Shown in pieces: positions 35,809 to 46,795 of a DNA stretch of 64,000 nucleotides. The DNA is from Tulasnella sp. 424 (Eukaryota; Basidiomycota; Agaricomycetes; Cantharellales; Tulasnellaceae). Numbering within the stretch: position 1 is the first letter of the stretch; every line of letters starts with the position of its first letter. The translations under genes and the position numbers were made by a program. Location of the stretch: assembly GCA_019633425.1 (NCBI GenBank), contig WSUB01000110.1, positions 62,001 to 126,000 on the forward strand, written 5' to 3'. The notes beneath the pieces were generated by a model. The model did no database searches. It was not told the DNA's origin and saw nothing but the letters and a program-made list of their open reading frames with translations.

Positions 35809-37879
35809 CTATCTAGACCAGTGTGGAGTTGTGATGTAATCACCGAGTAAGTGAAGCGAGGCACCCTCCTCAATAGCCTTTGCATCTTGCTTTGCCCATT
35901 GGAGTAGCGTGGCAGCAGAACCAGGCTTCATGGGTGGTCCTTGTACAAGACTATCCTTGATCACAACAACAATAAGTGAGGCAGTAACAGATGAGTCAAG
36001 AAGGTCATCAAGTTTCTCCCATCCATAGTCCTTGAAAGCTGCGATATACTCGGCAAGCCCGAACTTCTGCTCCTCACGAGCACGTGCCGGATTTTCATCA
36101 AGCCCCTTCAACCATTCACTCAGTTTAGGGTAGACTATTGCTGATGGAGGAGCTGGAGGGAGTTTGAAGTTGCCGAAGTACGATGAAGGCGGCGCTTGTG
36201 GGGCTGCATTTGACTGCGGAGAAGTAGCGCAGCTCCCAGACTGGATGGACGGCACAGGGAGCTGAAGTTGGTCTTGACTTTGAGTTGGACCTGTTGTGTT
36301 AGCGGAGACACCAGGCTGGCCTTGAACTTGCTGCAGGCGCGCTGCTGGCATAGTGATACCAAGCTCGGCAGGAATTTTCGCCGTGGTGTATCGATTACCA
36401 AACTCGTCCACTTTTTTGATGGTCTTGGTGTTGAATGTCGATGAGTTCGATTGGAGACCGTTCTGGTAAAATGACTCACCACTAGCTAATTCCAACGTGA
36501 CATCTGGGGTGCGGTGAAGTGACAGCATCCATCGGGTGTCGGATAACAAGGCGGGCCTGAGCGGTGATTGGTGCAAGGGAAGTGTTGTCAGACCTCCCCC
36601 ATGAACTCGAGATTGCCACTCAAGCCGCCATCGCAGTTTGCTCCATCGGCACCTCCACCAGTGTCTTTCGAACTAACTTGTTCGCTTTTCTATGGTAAGA
36701 TATGAGTAGAACTTCTTGGATAGAAAGCAGGGGATACGAACCTTTCCTTTCCCGACGGATGGTTTTGGGGAGGTGTCGAGAATCCAGACTTGAAAGGGTT
36801 TTGGCTCGGCTGCTCTTCCCTTTGTCTTTCCCGAGTTCTTCTTCTCCTTTTCACCACGACTATTCAGCTTTTGGATGTAGGTGCTGATCATTTCCGAATA
36901 ATCTTTTGCTTCATCAAGAGCGGTGGAGATGCCGTTTGGTGGTTTTGCAATTGCAATGGAAATTTGGTATACCAACGACAGCTCGCTACCCTCCTGTAGC
37001 CCCATAAGCTTCGATACAATGGTCTTGAACTGGAGAAATGGCGTCGAGGCAGCAAGGGTCGTGTTTCGGATAATTTTGCTCCCACCGAGAACGCGATAAT
37101 CGATGAGTACCCCTATTACATCACGCGTTTCATTAGCAGCTGACTATCTCATCCCGGCCACCACCCACCTGTCAGATCAAAATCATCGTCCTCCTCTTCT
37201 TCATCGACACTCTCCATCACGGTTGTAATTGCGGTTTGTAGCTGAACAATAGATTGATTTGCGGGATCTTCATCCCACCGCTCCTCAAACCCATCGTTGA
37301 ACTCCGAGTCCATGTGATCCAATTCCATTCCATTGAGCTGAAACGAAGCATCGCTCTCCTCTTGATAGTTGTTTGTATTCTCTTTGATACCGTAATTCTC
37401 CGTGTCTTCTGCTGGTTCTGGATCGGAGTCCGCTGTAGCCTTGCCCAAGGGCAGAATTGTCTGCAATAGAATTAGAGTATACCGTCAAAATGCACACTAG
37501 AGCTTCACAAGAGATAATAAAGTACCTTGATAGCTGCCTTAGGTCTCCTTGTTCTTGTGGTCTGCTTTTTGTGGTTGGCTCGCGCGACATTTTGATTCTG
37601 GCTGGCCTGCTCTGTTGGTTCCTCCGCATGTGGCTCTTTCTCTGGCTTTTTGGCTTTCCTGGTGCGCTGCTGAGCTCTCTTTGCTGGAGAAGCATCTGAT
37701 TTTCGAGGTTTTCTTCCGGGCTTTGGTTGAATCGCAATAGTTGGGTCACTGAGCATAATCGCCAAAAGGTCGCGTTGTTTTGCCTTAGAGCCGGTTTTCC
37801 ATGCTTCTGCCTCCATCTCTTTGAGCTGCGCTTTTTGCGCCTTGGTGAGGCGAGCAAGAATAGTTTTTATGGAGGCCAT
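35809..37879 (-). CDS. accessory gene of the DNA transposon, SAM-like C-terminus
   Basis: Lies inside the terminal repeats and converges on the transposase. Exons 37526-37879 and 37169-37460 join in frame, then a third exon starts at 37112 (GVLIDYRVLGGSKIIRNTTL). The first exon encodes a basic, Lys/Arg/Gln-rich disordered region (RKPRKSDASPAKRAQQRTRK); the second is acidic (Asp/Glu). The third has SKLMGLQEGSELSLVYQISI, a ubiquitin- or PB1-like pattern at best. The last open stretch (35809-36576, 255 aa) ends with YPKLSEWLKGLDENP, GLAEYIAAFKDYGWEKLDDL and MKPGSAATLLQWAKQDAKAI, which resembles a SAM domain. I cannot join the region 36,576-36,740 cleanly, so the gene may be damaged. Function unknown. 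Confidence 0.55.
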
Positions 37880-38220
37880 GGATCGGTTGGAGAGAGGGAA
37901 AAAACAGAATGTCGACGAAAAAAAAGGTAAAAGGACGTACGTGAAGGCGGCAAGTCCCTAATTAGTAGGAACAAAGTTTGCTACTGAAGCGCCACATCGC
38001 TCACAGTACCTAAAAATTGCTATAATGATATTGTAATGCTATATCACCGCGTAGCTATGATGTATGGGGGAAAGAAACAGAAATAGAACGTATTCTGAGG
38101 CATTTGGATTCCTAGGCGCTGAATCCACGCGCTAATCGCGCTTTTTATTTTTCGAGGATGTAGAGGACAAAAACCGGAGGATGAACGAAAAGGTTGCAAT
38201 GGGCCAATGCTACTCTGTGG

Positions 38221-38312
38221 GGAGATATGGCTCGCGCACGTCCCCGAGGGCGGCGGAGACGCAGAATCGTCGAAAACTGACCGTGGAAAGGTTTGGTGAA
38301 AAGAGCTGTAAG
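38221..38312 (-). repeat. right terminal inverted repeat of the Tc1/mariner element
   Basis: Reverse-complement partner of 28342-28433. The outermost part reads GAAAAGAGCTG followed by TA. Homology ends sharply outside TAAG. Confidence 0.85.
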
Positions 38313-38734
38313 AAGGACACCGATCACATCCCCCCTGGAACTCTACATTGAAGGCTCTCGCGGTTGAAAATTTGCCCGTCTGCTGGGTATGATTTCCCAT
38401 TTTAGGGCCGACACTTAGCGCAAAAACCAAAAAAAAAAAAAAAAGACAAATATTATAATAATAAACTCAGCACCTGTGTATAATCTGCTGTGTGTTCAGT
38501 CCGAGAGAGTCTGACAAGCGTTAAAGTGGGGAGGTTAGTTGACATAAGCAAGGTCGCAATGTATGTTCCGGCTCAGGGAGCAGTGTTAAAAGTCTAGCGG
38601 GAGCACATCCGACTGTTTAGAGTGTATGAGGCGGGTGGAGGCTTTCGAAAGCGGACGTGGGACATGGTGCCTGGTATCAGGAACGGTGCGCCATTTTGAC
38701 CGACAGAACCCTCCTGTCTACGACTGAGTCGGGG
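38309..38734. other. right flank of the 11-kb insertion
   Basis: Starts at the TA outside the transposon and runs to CTGAGTCGGGG at 38734, after which unit homology resumes with AATCCCCTCCTCGTAATATA. It holds a run of 16 A at 38429-38444. No gene recognised. Confidence 0.5.
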
Positions 38735-38955
38735 AATCCCCTCCTCGTAATATACCCCACAAGGGAACGAGAGTGCGTTTTCTGTCGCTCGCCTCAATAT
38801 ACGGCTGGCCTTCAGTGTCCAGCTTGAGCACGACCTTATTACCCAACTCCACACGTATACCCTCGACGAAAGAGTCTGCCCTAGTGAGCACCCCCCAACG
38901 TACATCCCTCCGGCGTAATCCGGCCTTACACCATGTCTCACAAACATCAGACTCC

Positions 38956-39431
38956 ATGCCATCGACAATTCAAGGAGCTCTTTCCTCAATCCACGAAACA
39001 GCCCAATGCGCCAGCTCATGGGAATGCGTCAAAGCAGGGGGATCAACCACGTCCTCTGGCCGCTCATGGGCCTTCTCGTCATCGCTAGCATCATCCTCGC
39101 CAAGAAAGTGGACGAAGCTGATCCAGAAGCACCCGCGAAATGGAGGATCTCTGGGACGGGCGCTATGACGATATGTGGAGTTTGCGTTGGCATGGCTTGT
39201 GTGTCCACCGGACGCGTGGTGGAACTCGTCTTGTTCATGTTGACGATTTTGGCGTTTGCTGCTCGGTTCAGCATACTCAAGCATCGATGGGGTGGTCTGT
39301 ATGGTCTTGGTCTGGGAGGTGTTTATAATATACAGATTCGTTTATTCGGCTGGCAATGCTTCTTGGCTTGGAGCTCTAAGGACACGAACAACAAAAACGT
39401 GGGCTCCAATATAATTCAGACTATCGTATAA
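38956..39431 (+). pseudogene. small membrane protein, copy 2 (frameshifted)
   Basis: The ancestral start (MPSTIQGALSSIHETAQ, ATG 38956) is followed by a one-base deletion in AAAGCAGGGGGATC near 39,042 (AAAGCAGGAGGGATC in the intact copy). The reading frame turns into Ser/Arg-rich nonsense after about 30 residues. The membrane part remains open from an internal ATG at 39006 to 39431 (141 aa), with WPLMGLLVIASIILAK, AMTICGVCVGMAC and VVELVLFMLTILAF. Confidence 0.6.
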
Positions 39432-39574
39432 AGATACATCCAAAACGAAAAAAGGACAACAAAAGATGGGGAGGGAATAGAAAAGAGAAGTTTCACAACC
39501 AAGACTATGAAATGACAACTTTGGTACTAACTTCAAGCCCACCAAAAAGAAAAATAAGAGACTCCAAGCTTCGT

Positions 39575-40500
39575 CTATGTGATGTCGTGGATGACGAGGT
39601 AGAGTGGTCGGATTTGAGTATTATCGTAGAGGTGAGCTCGTCGTAGTTGAGACCGCCACCGGGAACACCTCGGACTTTGATATGAGGTGAAGGGGCAAAA
39701 AGGCCAATGCAAACGTCAAGTTGCGCTCCCTGGATCTTCACTCACCGAATCATACCCAGTGGGAGCAGCGACTAAGTTATGGTCCGCCGTCGTCAATTTC
39801 TTAGCTCTGCCAGCAAGAACACGACACATCAACATGGCGCGGTAACGTGATGGTGCAACTTGCTTGACGTATCCATGAGACCTTGAGAGAGAGAAAGAGT
39901 CCCTCCGTCAGTAACGCCCGACAACCGCCACGCCAAGCACGTACTTGGAAGACGTCCTCGGAGTATAAACACCCTTCCCAAAAATTGAACCAGGCGTATA
40001 TTTCTCCTTACGGCGCTCGTTGGCGGGGAACATGCCCTCGGCTTTAAAGTTGTACGACGCATCGATGGCTTGCCTGTGTGAAGTTATGCGCCGATGAGTC
40101 GCATATAGACGAGGGTAAAGGGACGACTTACCGTTTCGCTTCGAAACGCGTTATGCAACGACCTATTCTGAACGATCAACCACATGAATCGGATTTGCGG
40201 TCGGTTGAGTGTATGCTTTCCATTCCTTAGTCCACTGGTCCGTAACTTTATGTCCACGAAACAACATGTCAAACGGTCGGAAGCAAGGGGTGTATCGGCG
40301 CTTGACATCGGCATACCTGCTCTCAACGCCTGGTACCCAGCCGGAGCTGTCAACAGAACGGGCACAATGTCCAGAGACTCGTTGGAACATGACGCAGTGC
40401 AGAAATGGCGCTTGTTCATCTTGGGGAACGTTTCGCAGCGGAGGCATGCAGGGTCGAGCTGGAGGATCACACCGAACCTGGGGGTCTTCGAGCGCGTCGC
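39575..40500 (-). pseudogene. PARP-type gene, copy 2 (short form)
   Basis: Same architecture as copy 1: ACLRCETFPKMNKRHFC in the 5' exon, VTDQWTKEWKAY in the next, then NERRKEKYTPG joining SIFGKGVYTPR-like sequence. Here the PARP motif is altered by point changes (an ATT for the Met and a GAG for the Gly after TS). The catalytic-His segment is absent, as in copies 1 and 6. The last exon carries GGGLNY with a three-base deletion before the Glu-Leu. Stop at 39575-39577. Confidence 0.6.
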
Positions 40501-40504
40501 TCAA

Positions 40505-41065
40505 GTCCTGAATGTAGAGTTCCCCGTTGACCTCACCGATGATAGAGTATGCGTCTGGGAGTTGTTAGAGTCGAGGGCGCGAACGGGTCCGGTGCGGTTG
40601 GTGTTCCCGTCCGATGAGTGCGGCCGACGCCCTGGAGTCAGAGCTGTTGTCGAGGAGCATGGCTTCGTCCATATCTCCCTTTGCATTTTCGGTAATCCTG
40701 GCTGCGCCCCACAGGGAAGACTTTTCCGTACCAGCGGCAATGTCGCCTCTTGGTCTTGCAGTCGTAACGTTGCCCCATACGAGTCGGTTGAATCTGAAAT
40801 TATGTGACGTCACTTAATTCTAAGGTTGTCCCCCAGAACCCTTAGTCCACTCTCGTAAGCTTGACACCTTTAGGCCCGTGAAGTCCTTCAGCTCCGATAT
40901 CGTAAGAGCGCTTGTCAAGGAGATTTTGATCCCATATTTCCAGTTGGCATTCGTTGCTAAAGGAGGCGTCTAACGCTCCTGGTGCGGTTCCTGATGCTAA
41001 GAGAGGGAGACGTGGGTAGGAGATCAAGGGAAAGTGGAAGTCCTGTGCATCTTCTTGAGCTTCAT
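40505..41065 (-). pseudogene. SEC31 5' fragment, unit 2 right end
   Basis: Keeps the ATG (41063-41065) and MKLKKMHRTSTF, then hits a stop where SEC31 has the WSPSPG motif, because of a small deletion. The middle exon sequence (ALDASFSNECQLEIWD) is recognisable in another frame. It ends at the PARP junction near 40,505. Confidence 0.8.
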
Positions 41066-41556
41066 TGTCGGGTTGTCACTGGCCAGATCAGACGACAATT
41101 CGTTCGACGCCTCTCTGTCAACGGAGCTAACGTGTTCATGTCCGTGTCACCACAGGACGAATAACCCCCATCTCTCCTCACTTGGACGGACAGCCTACCA
41201 TGGGAGTGCCTGTATGACCGGTGTGGCATTACTCGAGCCAGCTTCCAAGGCGGGCCAGTATGGGTATCGGTAAAGAAAGCCGATGGAGGAGAGCGGCATT
41301 TGGTCCTTAGGTTGGCAGACATTCACTCAATTAGATCATGGTCATGAGAAAGATCTCTGATAGTTTCGGATACAATGAAGCATGGTAATTATGAATTGTT
41401 CCAATGGTAGTCTGCGCATTCCAAACCGCAGCAAGCATTTTTAGCGCCGGGCTACATAGTTACGGTCTCCAGAAGCCGCGAACGCTGTGCCTGCCGTAGG
41501 TATTCGTTCCATGTTGAACTGATACTCGACTACTTCCCTCTTACCAACTCCCCCCG
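41066..41556. promoter_or_regulatory. intergenic upstream of DUF6535 copy 3
   Basis: The shortest divergent spacer in the array (about 0.49 kb); much of the middle of the ancestral spacer is deleted. The conserved leader before the ATG is retained. Confidence 0.5.
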
Positions 41557-44208
41557 ATGACCACTCCAGCTTTCGACATTCGCAACCCAGGCATCTTCGA
41601 GGTCCCTATCCCTCCCAACGAATTTGGTCAGGACGGCGGGAAGTTCTACCGCTGCTACGATGCCCTCGCAGACGAGATAGACGATGATATGGTTAACGGA
41701 CTCAAGGAGCATCTTGATGGACTTCTTATCTTTGTGAGTCCTACCCCCATTATCGATCTACCCCTGGGGTCTTACTCATGCGCTGTAGGCCGGTCTTTTC
41801 GCCGGAGTCAATTCCGCCTTTCTAGCACTCACACTTCCTCTCATGAGTCCCGACCCCGCAGACGACACGAACGCGCTCCTTCGGGAGAACAATGCAATTC
41901 TCCTCCAGCTTGCAACGGGCAGGAATGACAGTCTCCCCAGCGCCAATGCCCTCCCTTCCGAGACTTTCTCGCCCGCCGGCAAAATCCTTACCGTCAATGT
42001 CCTATTCTCATTGAGCTCGACGTTCGCATTGATATCCTCGTTCATGGCGGTATTGGGGCGGCAATGGCTCGTCTACTACCGTAAACGAAGCGGTGGCGGA
42101 CCTGACCGTCAGAGGTGGGAGCAGCTCAAACGGTTCTTAGGAGCCGAAAGATGGGGTCTTGAATGGGCGCTGGACGACTTTTTACCGTCAATTTTGCAGA
42201 TTGGCCTGATCATCTTCTGCATTTCGCTCACGATCTACCTCAAAATTCTTCACCCCACGCTGTCAAACGTTGTTGGGACGTTTCTGTGTGTGGGGCTGGC
42301 AATTTTTATTATTACTGCGCTTCTGGCATCTTGGGACAAATTCTGTCCGTTCCAAAGCCCTCTATCACATTTGATTTCCCGGTCCACCGCCTTGGCTACA
42401 CGCTTGGCTCCGCGCTTGGCTCCACGCGTGGCTGCACGCGTGGCTGTACGCTTGGCTGGAATGGCTTGGGTAGTATTACGCGAGCTTCCTATATTCCTGC
42501 TGACGGTTTTGTCCATAATCGTCACTGCACCTATTCTCCTCCTCCGCGAATTAGGAATTACGATCATGGAGATGATGTACCAATACTGCTGTGTTGAAAA
42601 CCCCGAGATTTCCGGGTTATGGCTCCAGGAGGGTATGATAATCATACCGCGCGTTATTGACCTGCTGTCTTTCTTAGTCCATTTCGTATTCTCGGTCCGT
42701 TTCGCATCCCCGATCCGTTTCGGCAAGAGGCAAGAAGAAGACCCCGGGGAATTGCAAATTTTTGCAATCAGACGCACCATATGTACATCGGATGATGCCC
42801 TGACCCTGTTGCATGGCGTCTCAAACATTCTCGCCATTAGTGATTTGCATCTCTTGGTCATACTTGCTGCCGACGATGAATTTACCACTCGTCTCGCGGA
42901 GCTATGGAGAAGTTCGTACAGCAGAGCTCCCCAGCTTCGCGGCCGCGACCAACTGGAGTTGGCTACGGCGATTCAATGTTTCTACCGAGCGGCGTTGGCA
43001 CACGTTCTCCTCTCCTCTCCAGAGGTCCCTTGGGAGCGTGGTCACAATCTTATGCTTCCTTCGGACAAGGGTTTGGAGGAGCCAAGGATGCTCCCTCCAT
43101 CAAACCTAGTGCAAAATTTACATTCTAATATGACCAATGCCTACCTAAGCTGCATAGCATTTGATTGCGTTCTAGGCTATCGTAAACTGCCTGGGGTCAG
43201 CTCCCTCCCACCCCCCTCCAGCATGTATGCGCTACTTAATCCCACTTGGAAGTGCGTTTATATCATCCTCAAGGTTATCTGTGAACATCCCAAGATGGGA
43301 AATGGCCGGTCAGGTCACTATGCCATGCGGCAGTTCCATAAAGCATGCGTCGGGTTAGTTCTTTTCAGCTAAGACATTTGAAAACTGATCGATTTCTAAC
43401 CCGAACATCACAGAGATCCCCGCGTAGCCCTTGACACACTGGAGAAAGTGATGCGGAGTAGCACAGGTCGTGATCTTATGCAAGAAAGTCGAGATATCCT
43501 GAAACAATATCTCGTCCCCATTTTCAAGTTTGCGGGCCAGGCGGCTGTCGACGGTTGGAAGAGTCGGGGAATCGGGATACACCCAGTAGCCAAGCTATTG
43601 CGTCTTTCGGAAGCGTTTATACGAGCCGAAGACTCGCCCAGCAATTTTATAAATATCGGACGAAGCCTTCGCAGAGATTTGCTTAGCGTTTTGGCCTCGG
43701 TGCGCAAAAAGAGCGATTTATATTGCGAGGACGAGTGAGTTCTAGTATATAAAGGCTGGCATCGATGCTGTGGGCTGAATCCCAATTGGTTCTGTTAGCA
43801 CTTGCCTATGCACCTTATACGAGCTGGTTGACCTGTTTTCTAACTTGACAGAGCCTTCTATGTCACTGAAGCCTTCTATGTCACTGACGATTTCCTCGAA
43901 CCTAGATGACCTCGATTTGGTGTCTTCATTTAGCCCAATCCTACGGCAGCTTCAAGCCGTGACACGTGATCCGGGCTGGGTGATGCTTGAAGGCGAGCGG
44001 AGGGTATCGGAAGTTGCCAGACTTGATAGGAAGTTTAGAAAATTCAAGGCTGCGGTGGAGGATGTTTCTCGGAAGATCAAAGTAAATGCTTTACCCATGG
44101 GAGGGATTTTCGCTTTGCTTACCAGGCGATTCCAAATGATGTCTACAGAGACGGGACCGGGACCCCGGGTTGGACAAATGGTGTAACTGGCGGGATGAAA
44201 ATTCTTAA
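41557..44208 (+). CDS. DUF6535 membrane protein, array copy 3
   Basis: Exons 41557-41733, 41789-43353, 43414-43734, 43799-44081 and 44149-44208 join in frame to 801 aa. One codon is missing near residue 12 (NPGIFEVP). The variable segment (42,361-42,725) starts with an in-frame 12-bp minisatellite encoding LATRLAPRLAPRVAARVAVR, then unrelated hydrophobic sequence (FLLTVLSIIVTAPILLLREL). Exon 4 also has a tandem duplication of PSMSLKPSMSL. The tail is KWCNWRDENS. This is the most divergent intact copy. Confidence 0.85.
42391..42459 (+). repeat. in-frame 12-bp minisatellite in DUF6535 copy 3
   Basis: Five full units of CTTGGCTCCACG-type sequence at 42391, 42403, 42415, 42427 and 42439, then a partial unit CTTGGCTGG. 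Each encodes four residues of the type Leu/Val-Ala-x-Arg. Copies 2 and 5 keep about two units at the same place, and copy 6 a longer, degenerate run (about 60,295-60,430). Confidence 0.85.
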
Positions 44209-44610
44209 TGCAATGGGATATTGAGTCCCATGCTCAAGACCTCCAGTTAGAGGAGGTGTCTAGTTGACTCTTTTTGCGCTTTCATGTATTTTTGCCTCCT
44301 CTTCTTGAATGATCGTGCGATGTAATTTGCGTGCCTGACGCGCTGGAACTCACTGGTCTGAATTGTACCCAAACCGTCGCCGCTTTCAATTCATCTCTTT
44401 TAATATACCCAACAAGCGAACCAAAGTGCGTTTTTTGTCGCTCGCGTAGATATACGCCTGACCCTCAGTGTCCAGCTTGAGCACGACCTTATTACCCAAC
44501 TCTACACGAGTATCTTCGACGGAAGACTCTACCCATGGTGAGCACCTCGCAACGTACACCCCTCGAGCGAAATACGGCCTCACATCGTAATTCACAGAAT
44601 TCAATACCAT

Positions 44611-45096
44611 GTCGTCAAAAATACAAGAAAATCTTTTCTCAATCCACGAAACACCTCAATGCCCCAGCTCATGAGAATGCATCAAAGCATAGGGGATCAA
44701 CCACGTCCTCGGGCCGCTCACGGGTTTCCTCCTCATCGCCAGCCCCCTCCTAGGCAAGAAGGTAGACCATGAAGCACCCACAAATGGGGTATCTCTGGGA
44801 CGGGCGCGATGACGATATGTGGAGTCTGCGTTGGCATGGCTTGTGCGTCCACCAGAAGGATGGTGGAACTCGTCTTGTTCACGATGGCGCTTTTGGCGTT
44901 TGCTGGTGGGTTCATCATACTCAAGCATCGATGGAGTGAATCGTATGGCCTCGGTTTGGAAGGGGGTTGTCATATAGACACTCGTTTATTCAACATAAAT
45001 TGCGTCCTAGGGGCTCTGAGGACACGAGAGCAAAACGTGGGCTCCAATGTAATGCAGACCACCGTATCCAAAACGAAAAACGACAACAGGAGATGA
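44611..45096 (+). pseudogene. small membrane protein, copy 3 (nonsense)
   Basis: Start MSSKIQENLFSIHETPQ (ATG 44611) is followed by TGA at about 44,674, where the intact copy has the Trp codon TGG. Further indels follow around 44,765. The membrane segments AMTICGVCVGMACAS and VELVLFTMALLAFAGGF are still visible in an open stretch from 44809 to 45096. Confidence 0.65.
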
Positions 45097-45152
45097 GGAG
45101 TGAAGACAAGAGAGAAAGTTCACAAAGAAGAGATGGATGGCGGTGATTTGTA

Positions 45153-46235
45153 CTAGTCCAAGCCAACCAACGAGAGATAAGAGATTCCAAGATTCGCCCA
45201 TGTGCTGTCGTAGATGAGGAGATAGAGATGTCGTATTTGATTATTGTCGTCGACAATGAGCTCGTCGTAGTTGAGACTACCAGGAACGCCTCGGACCTAG
45301 ATATGGGGTGCAAGGGCCAAAAAGGTGAACCGTGATCGTCAAACTGCAGTCTCCGGCTCTCCACTCACCGAATCAAACCCAGCGGCAGCAGCAACCAAGT
45401 TGATCCGCCCGAGCCAGTTTCCTAGCTTTGCCAGCAAGAACACGACACATCAACATAGCACCCTAACGTGATGGTGCGACTTGTTTGACGTATCCATGAG
45501 ACCTTGAGAGATCGTTCTTCCGTCAGTAACGCCCCACAGTGGCACACCAAGGAATATCGAGAGCGCACTTGGAAGACGTCCCCGAAGTATAGACACCCTT
45601 CCCAAACATCGAACCCGGTGCCCACTTCTCCTTATCAAACGACCGCTGTATGACGATGCACATGCTGCACTGTCGGGGATTGCCGACCCCAGTTGGGGTC
45701 GTTCCGGGATCACCGACGGTTGCATTCTCGTTTGGTTCCGAATCCTTGCCATCGTCAGCGCTCGTTGACGGGAAGCATACCCTCGGCTTTGAGGTTGTAG
45801 GACGCGTCGATTGCTTGCCTGTGTGAAGTCTGATGAGTCGCATGCCATAGACGAGGTAAAATGACGACTTACAGTTTCGCTTCGAACCGGCTATGTAACG
45901 ACACTATTCTGAACGATCAACCATATGAGTCGGATTCGCGGTGGGTTGGGTGTATGTTGTCATTCCTTGTCCACTGGTCCGTAAGTTTATGTCGATGCAA
46001 CACCACGTCAACAGTCGGAAGCGAGGGGTGTATCGGCGCGCTTGACATCGGCATACCAGCTCTCAAAGCTTGGTGCGCAGCCGGAGCTGACAACAGCACG
46101 GGCGCATTGTCCAGAGACTTGTCGGAGCATGACGCAGAGCAGCAGTAGCTCTTGTTCATCTTGGGGCACGTTTCGCCGAGGAGGCATGCAGGGTCGGGTT
46201 GGATCGCACCGAACCTGGGTCTTTGAGCGCGTCGT
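45153..46235 (-). pseudogene. PARP-type gene, copy 3 (long form)
   Basis: Keeps the region lost in copies 1, 2 and 6: after NER comes TGA, then RWQGFGTKRECN, and later CSMCIVIQRSFDKEKWAPG leading to SMFGKGVYTSGTSSK. The His codon of the HG motif reads CAA (Gln) here. The TGA is shared with copies 4 and 5. The 5' exon has ACLLGETCPKMNK, with one Cys replaced. The stop used in copies 1 and 2 is mutated (TGG), extending the end to 45153. Confidence 0.65.
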
Positions 46236-46795
46236 TCAAGTCCTAAATGTAGAGTTTCGCGTTGACCGCACCCGAGGATATAGTATGTGTCTGGAGGTTG
46301 TTGAAGTCGAGGGCGCGAACGGGTCTGGTGTAGTTGTTGTTGAGTGCGATGAGTGCGGCCGATGCCCCGGAGTAGAGATGGAGGCCACGGTCGTTGCCCA
46401 GCAGCGAGCGTCCTCCCCATCTTACTCTGCATTTTCGATAATCTTGGCTGCATCCCACGGGGAAAGCTCTCCATTTTCCATACCAGCGGCAATGACGCCT
46501 CTTGGTCTTGCTGTCGTAACGTTGCCCTAGACGAGTCGGTTGAATCTGAAATTATGGGGCGTCGTTCGGCAAGGTTGTCCCCATGGACCCTGAGTCCACA
46601 ATCACCGTGAACTAGGCGTGACGATGCATTTAAGCCTTTGAAGCTTCAGTCGTGATATCATAAGAGTGAAGGAGATCCCACATTTCGAGTTGGTTGACGT
46701 TGTTGAAGGGGGCGTCTAGCACTCCTGATACGAGGGACACCTGGGGAGGGAGACCAAGCGAAAGTGGAAGTCCTGCGGATTTTCTTGAGTTTCAT
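46236..46795 (-). pseudogene. SEC31 5' fragment, unit 3 right end
   Basis: Begins MKLKKIRRTSTFAWSPSPGV, the best-kept SEC31 start among the fragments, but a deletion right after shifts the frame. The WD-repeat region up to SSGAVNAKLYI is recognisable before the junction. Confidence 0.8.

Larger units (their letters stand above)
28346..38308. mobile_element. Tc1/mariner-type DNA transposon with a second gene
   Basis: Flanked by TA (28344-28345 and 38309-38310) within CTTA...TAAG. Termini begin CAGCTCTTTTCACCAAACC on both ends, inside a 92-nt inverted repeat. After removing the nested retrotransposon and one target duplication, the element is about 4.06 kb. It contains a DDE transposase gene (+) and a convergent accessory gene (-). 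The transposase keeps both catalytic Asp motifs and the Glu motif. Confidence 0.8.

Noticed and set aside
38429..38444. Run of 16 A as the tail of a retroposed gene or LINE
   Set aside because: No coding sequence or target duplication lies on either side of the run.
40505..41065. SEC31 fragments as functional chimeric genes
   Set aside because: Each copy has at least one frameshift or a lost start before the PARP exon, so no continuous product can be read.
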